Below are positions 11,360 through 23,570 of a stretch of DNA of 64,000 nt, piece after piece. Both the position numbers and the translations under genes were made by a program. Source of the stretch: Cristatella mucedo (lineage: Eukaryota > Bryozoa > Phylactolaemata > Cristatellidae); NCBI GenBank assembly GCA_009760855.2, contig WPIO01000098.1, positions 374,501 through 438,500 on the forward strand, read 5' to 3'. Under the pieces are notes generated by a model, which did not search any database, was not told the DNA's origin, and saw nothing but the letters and a program-made list of their open reading frames with translations. Numbering within the stretch: position 1 is the stretch's first letter; each line of letters begins with the position of its first letter.

Positions 11360-11800
11360 GATGCCTGCATTGTTGCTGCTGCTTATCCAGCAATTATCTC
11401 TGCTGCTGCAACTAGTTCCAGTGCTGCGGGCGGCCGTTGCCCACAATGCTATTACTGCCGCTTCTACTGCTTCTGCCGCAACATCTGCTGCTGCAGCTCT
11501 TTCTACTGGTGCTGGTAGCTCTGCTGCTGCTGCCCACATTATTGCTGCTATTGCTGCTGCTTCTCTTTCTACTGCTGCGGCTAATTCTGCTGCGGCTAAT
11601 TCTGCTGCGGCTAATTCTGCTGCGGCTAATTCTGCTGAGGATGTCCGGCCCGTTGCTACTCCCTTACATCGCTGCCGCCTCTGCCGCTGATGCTGCCGCT
11701 GCTGCTGTTGCTGCTGTTGCTGCTGTTGCTGCTGTTGCTGCTGTTGCTGCTGTTGCTGCTGTTCGATCTGTTTGTAGTTAATTGCTAATGTTGCTGCAGC
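11360..11800. repeat. GCT/CAG-rich low-complexity tract
   Basis: The stretch holds four perfect copies of a 15-bp unit (GCTGCGGCTAATTCT, about 11575-11635) and an array of GCTGCTGTT-type units at 11690-11765. On the minus strand this is open as a poly-Gln run followed by an Ala/Glu-rich section (11246-11824). No conserved domain flanks the homopolymers, so I treat it as repeat rather than gene. Confidence 0.7.
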
Positions 11801-12625
11801 ACGCTCTTCTCCTGCTGACTGCATTGTTGCTGCTCCTAAACCGACGGAAAAAACACAAGTTTAATTGCAGCACTAGACTACCACAATCGGTTATGATAAT
11901 TGTCTTAGATCCGCTGAAGAGCCCTTCTGTTCGGCCCCTGTGATGCGAAGAATTAACGATTTTCAGAGGAGCTTAACACGTGTCTTTAAATGATTTAAAG
12001 CTCACAGTTTTAGTACGAAGGGCTGGCGCAGCTTGTGGCACAGAGTGCCCTTCAAGGTGCAGCTCCGCATTCGGTCCTGCAGAGCGAGCCGCCGGATCTA
12101 GAACCGAAGGTTGAAGCGGCATTCTGATCGCGAAGCTTCCTCTATCACCCTGCTCTTGCTCCAAGTACGACTCTCTGGGCTACGAGACAGAAGGCCTCGA
12201 AGCGTCTCCACCTGCCAAAGAATCTCTAGACAGATCGCCTCTTTGTACCAGCTCGCTCTGCCGCTACCCGGCGACCATCCGATAGCCTCGCTGGCCGTAA
12301 TGAGTCGCCCGAGGCTCCTAGCATTCAGCCACGCCTCACCTCTCGTTTGCTGCGCTCACCACGAGCCGCGGAGCGGCCAAACAGTAGGCGCTGTATTCTC
12401 CTCCCCACAGACCAATCCACCCCAACCAACCCGCTACCCCGGAAGAGGGTGGCGTGGGAAGTTCGGAGCGAGCGGCCCTTTGGGGCAATGATTGCAAGCG
12501 TGTCAGCAGAGCGGCCACCGCTCCTTTAGATAGTAACGATAATAATGCATTCGCGTAGCGCATCAAGTGAACCAAATTTCTCTCCGAGCAGGCATGCTAT
12601 GTTATTATTGTAATGTGTGATATTC
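11801..12625. other. no gene recognised
   Basis: GC content rises towards 12500. Open frames overlap on both strands, and none shows a recognisable domain. Confidence 0.4.
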
Positions 12626-12789
12626 TATCACAGTATTTAGTGGGTCCCTGCGATTTGACCTACATGTACTTTTGCGTGCCGACACTGTGCATGCTGCCAC
12701 TAACCATACTTGCATACTGACCCTGTGCATGTCTCCCCTAACTAAGTTATTCATATTGTTTATTAAGCATGCTGCCGCGGACCATTCTA
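12626..12789 (+). mobile_element. LINE family 1, 3' UTR fragment
   Basis: The segment matches the family 1 3' UTR (TTTAGTGGGTCCCTGCGATT, the GCATGCTGCCACTAACCATA repeats, ATGTCTCCCCTAAC). It stops short of the tail where a minus-strand LINE family 2 copy begins. Confidence 0.75.
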
Positions 12790-13260
12790 TCGTAATGTAA
12801 CGTAATGTATCTCCGTCTGTAACTCCACAAAGTCATAAAGACCATGTGGGTGTTACGCAGGAGAGTTTTGTATAGCGCACTCACAGCCTAAGCGGCTTTC
12901 GGTACGCATTCGGTAGCCAACAGACTTGGTCTCACGCAACAAAGAGAAAGTGGGAAACATAGCAGAGTGAGTCAGGAGAGCAGTTGAGGTAGTGAGTAGC
13001 ATGGACGTAGCAGCTCAGGACCACTGAAAAGGATGAGCCATAGTCGGCAGCAGGAGAGTAGTGGTCGTTGGGTAAGAGCTGTAGAAGCGAGTTCCACAGT
13101 CCAGGACCTGCAGAGCTAAAGCTTCTGTCGCCAACGGTCTTTAAGCGGAGGAATGGGACAGCTAATTCATTGTCCACACAGGACCTGAGGGCCCGAACAG
13201 GCTGAAACTGTTGCAGCAGTTCAGCTAGGTATGAAGGAGCCAAGCCGTAGCGGGCCTTGT
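12790..13260 (-). mobile_element. LINE family 2, 3' end copy
   Basis: On the minus strand it encodes the C-terminus of a second CR1/L2-like reverse transcriptase: MAPSYLAELLQQFQPVRALR and, further on, VGDRSFSSAGPGLWNSLLQL. A 3' UTR follows, ending TAACACCCACATGGTCTTTA and GGAGTTACAGACGGAGATAC with an ACATT-type terminal repeat. The same UTR end recurs at 56106-56226. The copy is 5'-truncated. Confidence 0.82.
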
Positions 13261-13370
13261 GGGTCAGCGTGAGAACTTTCGTGTCTCCTTTGCAGGATAT
13301 GTAAAGCGCCTACAGAGAGAGATTAAGTGCTCTGAGGGCCCTTAATCAAATGTGCTATTATTATAATTGT
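13261..13370 (+). mobile_element. LINE family 1 tail
   Basis: Only the last 100 bases are present: TGTAAAGCGCCTACAGAGAG, the GGGCCCTTAATCAAATGTGC region, then TTATTATAA. It was inserted against the truncated start of the LINE family 2 copy. Confidence 0.75.
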
Positions 13371-13439
13371 CACTGGCGACAGCTGCGTGCGTGTCAAATT
13401 TGAAAGCGCCAACAATTCTTTCCAGACCGATGCTGCCGC

Positions 13440-14339
13440 CCGATCTTGGTGACAACTCATTTCCGACTGTGCGTGGACCAGTTCAAACAGGTAGGAAAAT
13501 ACATCTCGCCCAGTGATGTATGCTCGCGGCTCCGCGCCCAGCGACGACGCGCAGCGCGGCGTTTGGCGGAAGCTCGTGACTGCCGGGTTCCCGACCGCGC
13601 ACGCAGACGACGCAGACATCGGCTGCTGCTGCGTCTGCTGCGTCTCCACAGGAGCCCGATCGGCAGAAGGCCGCCGCGCGGCGGCGAGCTGTCGTCGACG
13701 GGCCGCACCGCGACGCGCGGCTCGCCAGCCAGGCCCCGCGCTCGGCCGCCGACGGCAGGGTCGGCGATCGCGTGCGAGCGAGAGTGCAGCGTGGGGTGGC
13801 GGCGGCGGCGGCGGCAACCGCGCCACGCCGGCGAGTTCAGCTCGGTCGATCCAGTGCTCAGCGTACCGTGCGGCGCCGCTTTGTCTCCCGCCGAGGGACG
13901 AGACAGCTTCGATGGTCATTCATTTATTCATGACGGACGGTAGCCCGCGGCCGTGCTTTCCTTGCTCGGCCGAGCGGCGTTAATCGAAGCGAATGCGACC
14001 GGCGACGCTCTTCCTCCTCCTCCTCGTCGTGGGCGCGTTCGCTCTCCCCGCTGCTCGCCGCCGGCGCAGCTGCCGCCGCCTCCTCTTCCCGTCCCAGAGA
14101 CGGCGTCAGCCGCGGGCACGCTCGAGCCCGCCCGACGGAGCGTCGTCGGCCGCCGTTCGCTGCACTCGCCCCGGCTCGAGCTCACGCACGCCGGCTGGCA
14201 GCTCAGCCGAGCGACTTATCGACTTACGCAGCTCTCGACTTACTCGCATAGAGCTGCCTGCGGCCGACGGAGAAAACAAGATCGGCAGGCAGAGAACGCA
14301 CGTGCGCGATAGAGCAGCGAGGGAGAGCGAAGGCGCGCC
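13440..14339. other. CpG-rich segment, no gene established
   Basis: This stretch is very GC- and CpG-rich and open in several frames on both strands, which follows from base composition. The predicted peptides are Arg/Ala-rich without a recognisable domain. It could be a CpG-island promoter or first exon, but nothing decides it. Confidence 0.35.
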
Positions 14340-14612
<273 letters not shown>

Positions 14613-14617
14613 CTGAC

Positions 14618-14702
14618 CATAATAATAATAATAGTAATAATGCACTTGATAAAGTGCCCTCAGAGAACTTAATCTCTCTCTAGGCGCTTTACATTGCACC
14701 AT
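14618..14702 (-). mobile_element. LINE family 1 tail
   Basis: A minus-strand copy of only the last 80 bases (AATGTAAAGCGCCTAGAGAG on the minus strand) and the TTA-type terminal repeat, which borders the GA microsatellite. Confidence 0.75.
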
Positions 14703-14737
14703 GAAGAGAGACTATCTGCACTGCAGGAGTGAGCGCG

Positions 14738-14850
14738 GGCAGCGTCTCGCAGCGTCTCGCAGCTTCTCGCAGCATCTCGCAGCATCTCGCACTGTCTCGC
14801 AGTGTCTTGCACTGTCTCGCAGTGTCTCGCAGTGTCTCGCAGTGTCTTGA
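14738..14850. repeat. 10-bp tandem repeat
   Basis: About eleven copies of a 10-bp unit close to CTCGCAGTGT occur head to tail with point variants. Confidence 0.85.
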
Positions 14851-15882
14851 GGCCCAGGTCGCACCGAGACTGAGGTCGGGCGCCGGGCCAGCCAGCGACA
14901 GACGTGGCGGCGAGCGCCGATACTCCGAACGCTTCTGCTGCTTACCTCACGTGATCACGCGCTGTCCTCTCCGATTGCAGTTCTCGAGGAGTTGGAAAAC
15001 AAAAAACAACTCGCAATGTTGCATTCAGGGCCTACACAGTCCCTCCCCCTGCGAGGGACTCTAATGCACCGCTAGCCTTTAACAGGCAGGCGATCCGTGC
15101 GAGCGCCCCATAGGTAAATCGGCTTCCTCGACCGGATATTTCGAAAAACAGCAAAGACCAATCCGGCAGCGAGCCGCAGAGGTGTGTGTCTCATAGAAAT
15201 GCCGGCACGCTACAGCAGCCAGATTGTGACAGCGCTTGAATCGGTCACTATTACCTCGATGTTAACTAATAAGTACTTGGTATATCGTTAGCTGTTTGTA
15301 CTTTTGCTACAGTTGTACTTTTACTACGTTGTACCTTAAGCCTCGCACCGAACAGTTGAATACGCTACGACCGAGCTTACGCCTGCCTGCATGTACGCGG
15401 CTGCTCGCGTGTGCGCTCGTAGTTGGATTACAACTCACATTTAGGTTCTCGGCTATGTTTTACGCCACGGTAGACGACGAGGAAAAAGACGAGGTCCGAT
15501 CTGGCCGACGGTAAGCAGGGACCAGAGCGTCCGCTTAGCAAAAGTGACGCTGCGGAAGTCCCCTTGTTCTGCCGCGACACGATTGACGTGGGTTCGGACG
15601 TTTCTGACCTGTATTGGGATTAACCTCGCAGCAGGGCACGCAATGGGGTAGCCGACCGCTGTTGCGTGGCTCTCTGCGACTACGAAATGGAATTATCAAC
15701 TGTAAAGACGTGCGATATGGAATCGCTACAATAAGATATTGGCGCTCTGCTTTGGCTGCCGAGCTCTGCGACCTGGATAAGTGCGAGCATTGTTGGAGCA
15801 ACTACGAGTCGTTAGCCGCGCATCAACGCGCCAACCCCAGCAGTATTTGTCAGAGCAATGAGAGGACATGCAAATAGGCATT
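14851..15882. other. no gene recognised
   Basis: Mixed composition. The open frame at 15614-15877 (+ strand) has CEHCWSNYESLAAHQ, reminiscent of one zinc finger, but it lacks the second His and has no neighbours of the same kind. Confidence 0.35.
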
Positions 15883-16560
15883 TAATGGCAAAAGTATTCG
15901 GACGGCCCGGGCAGCCACCATGACTGCCCCCGACTCACAGATATGTCGAGTAAATATCGAACGTTTGAGTAACCAAAGGTATGCGCACTGATTGAAATGA
16001 GGAAAACCGACACATTCTCGCAATTATCGCATATCATACTTAATTTATCTTGCTAGTATGATGTTGCACCTCTCTCATTTGCAACAACCTGTCGGACTCG
16101 CCCAGGCACGGAGCTAATCAAACGCTAGCAAACATCGGCTATTATACTACTCCATGCTTCACTACAAATAAACAAAAAGTCTATCAATAGTCGCGATACG
16201 GACGGGCAGCTGGTGTAACCGTCGCTCGACTTCGCCAAACAAACGTTCGATTGGGTTATGACCCGCTTGGCCAGTCCACGACCGTCACTGGAGAGTCACG
16301 GAATTCCGCTAAATTGTTAGCACAATACGAAGCTTGGGTGGCGATTTGTTTAGATCGCTGTCCTGCTGGGAAATATGATCCAGTCCACGAAGTGCCATCG
16401 CACTTGAGAGTCCTGCGGTTTGAAGGAGGTCTAAATAGACGCCCTGGGCCACGATGCCCTTAGGTGCGCAGTGCGAGTGCCTCCTACGCTGTTTCTGCTG
16501 AAACATCCTCCCACCCATAAAGCTGACACCTTGTCTTCCGAACTGTACCATTTGGGTATT
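15883..16560 (-). pseudogene. Tc1/mariner transposase relic
   Basis: On the minus strand the pieces read GLDHISQQDSDLNKSPPK (the block around the second catalytic Asp) and then, in shifted frames, RVITQSNVCLAKSSD in the position of the SPDLNPIE block. A stretch equivalent to RIATIDRLFVYLEAWSSIIA ends the protein. The + strand beginning, TGGCAAAAGTATTCGGACGG at 15888-15907, resembles a Tc1-type terminal inverted repeat. Several stops and frameshifts make it inactive. The opposite end was not identified. Confidence 0.65.
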
Positions 16561-18547
16561 ATATTGGTAATATAATGTAATAGTATTATTAATATAACGT
16601 ATTATTATTATTATCTATTATTGGTAATTGCACCATTGGTTATTGCTGGCAATCGGTTGAGCTGGCTCCTTTGGTTCACAGGCAGACGAATGCCTTCGTT
16701 AGCAGTTTGAAAAGAGTGCGACCTTGCGAGGTCGCGACCTTGCGAGGTCGCGACCTTGCATTGCATTCGACCTGGCATTCGCCACTCTCCGTGCAACTCG
16801 ACCCCAATCATTAGCCGTCCTGGGGACTCGAGAGAGTCTCTGAGCAGAGCAGAGAGAATTAAGTAAACGACTTGTCACGTTATTTGCCGACAGAAGAGCT
16901 CTTTTTTTCCTTCTCGTTTGCAAGTCGAGAAGGCAGACTGCGGCCGCATCTAATCGGCTTCTGACAGCAGCGCGTCGCCCCCAACTCGCTTCCCATACGA
17001 TGCAGCATGCAGACTCTTAGCATCGGATGGATCACGGGGAAGGATCGTGCAGACTCTTGGCTAGTGAGCTTTCGTCGAAGCGGAGCGATCCTTGAATGCC
17101 TCTAATTTGTAAGATGGTTTCCCTTCCCACGTTAGTGGCAGCACGAGTCCAGCCCGACCGCGTGGCGCGTCATTTTCATTTTCATTGGCATTCATCCTCG
17201 GGGCTCCCGATCTTCTCCATCGTCTCTTCGCGTCGTGCGAAATCGTTCGCCTTCGGAATCGATCAGAAAGCAGCAAATTGACCGTACGAGTGTTCAGCCT
17301 CGAACGGCGCGCCATGAGTATACCCTTCACGAAGCTCGGTGACCTTCGGTGACCTTTGGTGGCCTTCGGTGACCTTCGACAGGCATGACTGGCCGACTTT
17401 TCCGGGCGAAATAAGCAATCCTCACTGGGTTCATCTGCGCTGTTCCGGCTCCTGCGAAGCCTCGCGCGGTTCCAGCATGAACTGATGATGAAGGGTTCGT
17501 TTTTCGAGGCTTTATTCTTGCCAAAATAGCAACCTAATTTAAAGGAGTTAATAGGTTTTCAGTTGACTGTGGGCATATTGTCCATAAGTTGCCCAACTTG
17601 ACAAAGTAGTATGCTATCATTTGAGATGCATCGCCAAAGCCTTTTCTTAGAGACGTGCATCGTTACTTTGACTTGTTAAATCGGCCGAGCCGTACAATTT
17701 GTGCTCAATTATAGCACTTTCTAATACATTTTATAATCTTTTCCTTGGCTACAAAGTGTGTTTTCCTAAACTCTTATTCCAAAAATTACAAGAAAATAGC
17801 TAGTGTTCCGCAAGAACTTACTGCCGTGGTCATGGAAATGCTATTTTGATATTGTCCAGTTTTGCTGCAGGGCAACGTGCTTATTTCAGGTTCTCAAATA
17901 CAGTATACCACGCGTTGTGCTTTCGCGCGTATTACTGAGGGCTTGGCGGACATAGCACTGTGCATTCGTACCCATAGAAGTTTAAAAATGCAGATGGATT
18001 TACGAATATTATTAATTTGCCTCTTTCAAATTTAAAGATTAGTGGCCATATTTTATAACGACATGGGTGATATCAAGGTGTTGCTTGCACCCAGTAGATG
18101 CAAAACGCTACGTCAGTGACCAATGTATTGAGTCAAGAGTGAAAAATTTCTCCGTGAAAGCGTGAAAGCGTTCACATTTTCGACATGCACTAAGCATTCG
18201 TAGGCATACCTTTAGGACACCAAGAGGAGTTGGGCAGCTCATTTAAATTGCGAACACGAGGGTGGTAAAGGTGCGAAAGTGCCGCTCGCCGGTTAAATGT
18301 TTCCCACAATATTACACAAGTCAAAAAACGTCAATGTTTTTAATTTGTAAAATCCTTCTATTGACAGGCTGGTACAGAGAAGAAAAGAGGGCGGTGAAGT
18401 TTTCCATCCCAAGAATTCGATTGAAACTGACTGACCACTAAAGCAGCTGTCACTTTTGCATGGCGGACCCTTCCAGATGTTGATTCGGAAACCACCCATC
18501 ATATATCCACACATCCCATCATTAATTCGCAAATAAATACCAGCTGA
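16561..18547. other. no gene recognised; small repeats
   Basis: A palindromic 16-bp unit (CGACCTTGCGAGGTCG) is tandemly repeated at 16719-16758. An 11-bp repeat (GACCTTCGGTG type) lies at about 17336-17385. 17520-18290 is AT-rich and holds nothing I recognise. Confidence 0.45.
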
Positions 18548-18712
18548 TTTAACAGCCTCTTTTTGCATAGCGACAGAAGAGCCTTTACGACTATCACCAC
18601 TGCTTGCAAGGGCGATAAAGGATCGCCCACCGTAGGATTGGAACCTACGACCTCTGGGCCGAGGTCGTGAAAAGCAAGCGCCTTGCCTAGTGAGCCATTA
18701 CGGTTCACCATC
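18548..18712 (-). mobile_element. SINE family B (tRNA-derived)
   Basis: Minus-strand copy: the head AATGGCTCACTAGGCAAGGC and B-box-like GGTTCCAATCC lead into the body GGCGATCCTTTATCGCCCTT and GTAAAGGCTCTTCTGTCGCT, ending GGCTGTTAAATCAGC. Confidence 0.82.
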
Positions 18713-19146
18713 ACCCGGTCTAGCACCGGTGCCCAGAGCTCCAGGTCATCACCCATGCGTACAGGGTTCTCAGCAATCTTCAGGATCTGCGAGAAGCGAT
18801 TCAATTATCAGGGACAGATCTGCTGCTGCAGATCCTGATATTCGTGTTTCACAGATGCGACTGGAGAAGAAAACTCACTGTCTCTCAACAAGGAAAACCT
18901 CAACGATACGATCAGAGACTGCAGTTTCAACAAGGGCAATGGTGATATTTTGCATGTATAGTTAAGGATTGGCATTGTTTGTACTGCAGTGCGAATGTAC
19001 GAGATCCGAGAAATAGTCACCAAAAAATTTCTCCAGCTTCTCCAGTCAGCAAGATAGGCCGTGCTTCAGCAACAACGCGGCGCCCATCTATTAGAGGCTA
19101 TAGGAGTCCCAAGTAACTTGTGTGAATAGCACATATCGCAAGAACT
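18713..19146. other. no gene recognised
   Basis: Short open frames on both strands without recognisable domains. Confidence 0.4.
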
Positions 19147-19995
19147 CTAGGTATCCGGTCCCTTATTGACCTTTTACTAGACGACAACATGAGCTAGATA
19201 GTCAAGTCTGCCTACATCATTGGCTCCACCGCATCGCTTAAATTCGGGCTTGTTTAGAAAGGGATCCTACTTCCAAATTGGTCCATGCATTTGTCATATC
19301 CCGTCTCGACTTCTGCAACTCTTGCCGGTCTGGTCTACTGGCTGGTGCAATAAGGCGCTTGCAGTTGGTGCAAAACTCTGCAGCCAGGCATGTCTGCTGA
19401 GAGTATCGCAGCTGCCATATCGCACCACTTCGCGGCGACCTTCATAGCTTCCAATAAAGCAGCGTATCGACTTTAAGCTTCATTCACTCACTATTCGTTC
19501 TCGCCATTCTCTGGCTCCAGCCGACCGGTCAGAACTACTACCCACCAGCCTAGGCATCGTACGTACCACTTCCTTAGCTGACTTGAATGATTAATTCGTA
19601 ACTCCTACGAGCCTAAAATTCCTAGGAGACCGTGCCATTAGTTCGTGTGGCTCCAAAGCGTGGAAGTCTCTTTCAACTGATGTCACAACATCTCCTGACT
19701 TGACGAAACTTAAAAAGAAGTAAAAAAACGCACCTGTTTATCACAGCATTTACTGTGCCCTCGTGATTCGTCTTGTATATAATTACGTGGGCTGGCGTTG
19801 TGCATGCTGTCTTTAACCATATTTTTTCTTTCGGCTTTGTGCATGTCACCTCTAACCATGTTATGCTTGTTGATATGCTGCGTGTTACCACTGACCTTTG
19901 ACCATGCTTCCTTTACATCATATTCAACGTGATTAGAATGAGTTTTAGTTCTCTGGTCTTGCTATGCAACTGTATATTATCAATACTATTATTGT
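19147..19995 (+). mobile_element. LINE family 1, degenerate copy
   Basis: Nucleotide similarity to the 20190-22182 copy begins in the reverse-transcriptase region (TAGACGACAACATGAGCTAG aligned with TTAGACGGCCATATCAGCTC). It runs through the UTR to the region of the tail near 19950-19995. Substitutions and indels are dense, so this is the oldest family 1 copy in the window. Confidence 0.75.
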
Positions 19996-20189
19996 TTCGG
20001 AATGCTGACCTACACTAAGCGACTGGTCCTACGATGTTTTCACAAGCGATTGGCACGCAACTGGAGTATAAACTGTGAACTATTGCATAATAAATTCGTG
20101 TATTCTAATATAATCTCATCATATTTATTTATTACTATTTATTATATTATATATCTATTATATTTATTTAGTTAATTGGTAATTCATTT

Positions 20190-22147
20190 ACGGCGACACG
20201 AAAAACCTCAAAAGACGCCCAAAAGTTTTGAGCAGTTAAGGCTTGAACTCCGTTTAAACAAGTCTGGGTTCTGATGAAGATCAAGTCAATTTCAAAGACT
20301 TTCTTAGAGTCTACATCCGAAAGTTTAGAAAAAGCCAGGGCTACTGTTTTCACTCTAATACTGAAGTCCTGCCAGTCAGACCCAAAACAGATTTATAAGG
20401 CGGTAAGCAATAAGCTTGTCTGAGAGGTCTCATTTCCCAGAGAGTAACGGCTACTTGTCCGAAACCTTTTCAGCTTTCCTTTTCACTGAAAACATTGCGC
20501 AAGTTTGTGCCTCTATAAAGCCCCCTCCGACTAAAGCAATTGCTTATTCGCAACATGTGACATTCCTTATAATGTTTTCCGAGGTTTCTGCATGCGATGT
20601 GGCTACCTTAATTAAGTCTAGCAAAAAGACCTCGTCTCCGGAAAGCCCTATACCATCATATCTGTAGTCTTCACTGGCAGATGAATTTAGTCCCGTCATC
20701 ACTGAGATTTGTTATGCTTCTTTACAACAAAACGGTTGTATTCAAGTACTTCAAATCGGCCATAATAATAATGATAAAAAGGTCTCTGCTTGTTTTGCTC
20801 GATCTTTCGGCAGCTTTTGACACCATCGATCACAAAGTTCTTCTAGAGCGGCCCTCATCTCGCCTGGGCATCACTGGCACTGCTCTGCAGTGGTTCAGGT
20901 CCTATCTCAGTTGGAGACTCCAGAGTATTGACGTGAATGGACAAAGATCACCTGAAGTACCTCTGAAATATGGAGTACCTCAGGGCTCCGTGCTGGGTCC
21001 GGTTCTTTTCACGGTTTATACTCTCCCTCTTGCTGATTTGATTGCCAAGCACAATCTAGGCTTTCACTTCTATGCGGATGATACTCAGTTGTACCTTTGC
21101 TTTGATCCCTCCCAGCCTTCGAGCACCTCAAATTCTCTAAACTTACTTGCTGCATGCATTGATGACATCCGCACATTGATGGCAGCAAATTTTCCAAAAC
21201 TAAACGATGACAAAACTAACTTACTAGTTATGGGCAAACCCAGTGTGATCCAGAGATTGGAAAGGCTGTCTCTCAAAATTGGCTCTGCCAGAATATCTCC
21301 TGTTGAATCAGCTCGAAATCTAGGTGTCATATTCCAAAGCGACCTCTCGTTAGACGGCCATATCAGCTCCACAGTCAAATCTGCCTATTTTCAGCTTCAT
21401 AACATTGCTAAAATTTGGGCTTGTTTAGATAAGGATACCACGTCCAAGTTGGTCCATGCATTCGTGACATCCCGTCTCGACTTCTGCAACTCACTGCTTA
21501 CTGGCCTACCAGCATGTGCGATCAGGCGATTGCAGCTGGTGCAAAACTCTGCAGCTAGGCTTGTCTACCGTGAGCGTCGCAGTTGCCACATTACTCCACT
21601 TCTCGCCGACCTGCACTGGCTATCAGTCAAGCAACGGATTGACTTCAAGGTTTTGTCGCTCACTTTTAGGTCCCTTTATTCTATGGCTCCATCCTATCTC
21701 TCCGACATACTCCCCCATCAGGCCAAGCATCGTACCACCCGCTTTTCGGAATCCAACAGTCTACAAATACCTCGTACAAACCTTAAATCCTTTGGAGACC
21801 GTGCATTTAGTTCGTATGCTCCCAAAGCCTGGAACTCCCTCCCGACCTGCGTCAGAACATCCCCTGACCTGACCACATTTAAAAGGAACTTAAATGCACA
21901 CCTATTTAGGACAGCATTTAGTGGGTCCCTGTGATTAGTCCTTGATGTGCTTATGCGTGCTGACACTGTGCATGCTGCCACTAACCACATTTGCATGCTG
22001 ACCCTGTGCATGTCACCCCTAACCATGTTATTCATTTTGTTTGTTTTTCAAGCATGATTTTATTTACCATTCAATTGCATTTCCCTTTGCCGCAAATGTA
22101 AAGCGCCTAGAAAGAGACTAAGTTCTCTGAGGGCGCTTTATCAAGTA

Positions 22148-22181
<34 letters not shown>

Positions 22182-22182
22182 G
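20190..22182 (+). mobile_element. LINE family 1, longest copy (L2/CR1-like)
   Basis: This copy carries most of a non-LTR reverse transcriptase. Upstream of the long frame, broken frames encode the region before the RT core (FSEVSACDVATLIKSSKKTS, then DEFSPVITEI). The 20681-21934 frame has LLVLLDLSAAFDTIDHKVLL, YGVPQGSVLGPVLF, the catalytic block FYADDTQLYL and a C-terminus with HWLSVKQRIDFKVLSLTFRS and AWNSLPTCVRTSPD. The 3' UTR ends AAAGCGCCTAGAAAGAGACT and (TTA)n. The segment between the upstream region and LLVLL is missing, including the usual NYRPIS block, so the protein is internally deleted. The Met at 20681 is fortuitous. Confidence 0.9.
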
Positions 22183-22240
22183 TTAATGCGCTTGATAAGG
22201 CGCCCTTAGAGAACTCAATCTTTTTCTACGCGCTCGTTTG
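22183..22240 (-). mobile_element. LINE family 1 tail, tail-to-tail with the preceding copy
   Basis: Right after the (TTA)n of the long copy, a minus-strand tail fragment begins (AATGCGCTTGATAAGGCGCC on + is the reverse of the tail). The two tails form an inverted junction through the shared microsatellite. Confidence 0.7.
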
Positions 22241-23067
22241 ACAGTTACTTAAAAAGCCTGGATTAGATGCATAAATCGTAGCAAACTATCGCCAACTTTC
22301 ACTTCTTCCTTTTTGTCAAAGATTTTTTTTAAATTTTGTCAAATTTGAAGAAAAAAACGATTGTTGCTAAGCAGTAGTAGCACACATTGAAAATAATGAA
22401 ATTAAAAATTGTTTTCAGTCGGGGCTCAAACGGCAGCGCTCCACTGAAACTGCTATCGTCCGTGTAATCAATGACATCCTATGCAGCAACGATGACGGGA
22501 ATGTCACTGTCCTTGTGCTGCTGGATCTATCAGCTGCCTTTGACACCATCGATCACGGGATCGCACTTGAACAATTGATAACAACGATTGGTCTTGAAAA
22601 CTAGCCATTGGTGTGGTTTAAATCGTACTGTTATAATCTTGCTTAATCCGTGCCCTGTGGGTTCAGGTCCTATCCACTAGACGAGTCGCCTATGGGGTCC
22701 CTCAAGGGTCCGTCCTTGGTACTTTGCTGTTTTCCATTTATAATCAAGCTCTTGGTAAAGTTATTGAGGCCCATAAAATATAGCCCTTTATGCTAGCGAT
22801 ATGCAGCTGTATTTGTCTTTTAAATCGTCGGAACCTGCTGCAGCAACTGATAACTGAATGTTTTTGCCAACATTCGATCCTGATGTCGGCGGATGTCGGT
22901 AAATTTCCTTAAACTAAACGACGATAAAACTGAGCTTCTGCTCGCGGGACACCTTAAGCGTTTGGCCCTACTAGGAGGCTTTGCTCTTATAATTTGTGAT
23001 GCTGTCTTGAAACCATCACCATGTGCTCGGAATTTACGTTTCGTCTTCGACAGCTGCCTAAATTTTA

Positions 23068-23160
23068 ACAATAATAATGATGATAATAATGCACTTGATA
23101 AAGCGCCCTCAGAGAGCTTAATCTCTTTCTAGGCGCTTTACATTTGCTGCAAAGGGAACT
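23068..23160 (-). mobile_element. LINE family 1 tail nested in LINE family 2
   Basis: A minus-strand tail copy with an AATAATAATGATGATAATAA end interrupts the family 2 reverse transcriptase between CLNFN and the SHHVQFLSKI segment. Confidence 0.82.
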
Positions 23161-23471
23161 TTTGAAAGCTTTATTAAGGTGACTGCTTCAGCAGCTAGCC
23201 ATCACGTCCAATTCCTATCGAAGATTAGGAAATGTCTTCCACGCTTACTTGCAAATAGCGTAGCTGGCTCCTCAGTTCTGTCTCGGCTAGCTTATTGTAA
23301 ATTCCCCCCTTTTTGGCTGGGCTGCCGAAGAAAGGCCGCCGCAAGCCAAGCCAAGCCGCTGCAGCTGGCGACGAATGCGGCTGCAAGTCTAGCTTACAAA
23401 TCCCAGTGGTTTGACAATGTCTCTCCTTTGCTAAAAGAGCTTGAATGGCTGCCCGTTGATCATGCTTCCTT

Positions 23472-23570
23472 AGCAGCATACGTGAAGTCCCTAGAAAGAG
23501 ATTTGGTTCTCCGAGAGCACTACAACAAATGTGCTATTATTATTATTATTATTATCACTATCATCAACTG
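23472..23570 (+). mobile_element. LINE family 1 tail nested in LINE family 2
   Basis: A plus-strand tail (GTGAAGTCCCTAGAAAGAGA, ending in ATTATTATTATTATTATTAT) is inserted in the family 2 C-terminal region, after LEWLPVDHA. Confidence 0.8.

Noticed and set aside
11246-11824. Poly-Gln protein on the minus strand
   Set aside because: The frame is carried by CAG-type and 15-bp repeats, with no conserved flanking domain or splice context.
15614-15877. C2H2 zinc-finger gene
   Set aside because: Only CEHC...H is visible. The second His is absent and there is no second finger.
20681-21934. 417-codon frame as an intact host gene
   Set aside because: It is an internal part of a LINE reverse transcriptase. 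The upstream RT blocks are missing or frameshifted, and its first Met lies within the element.
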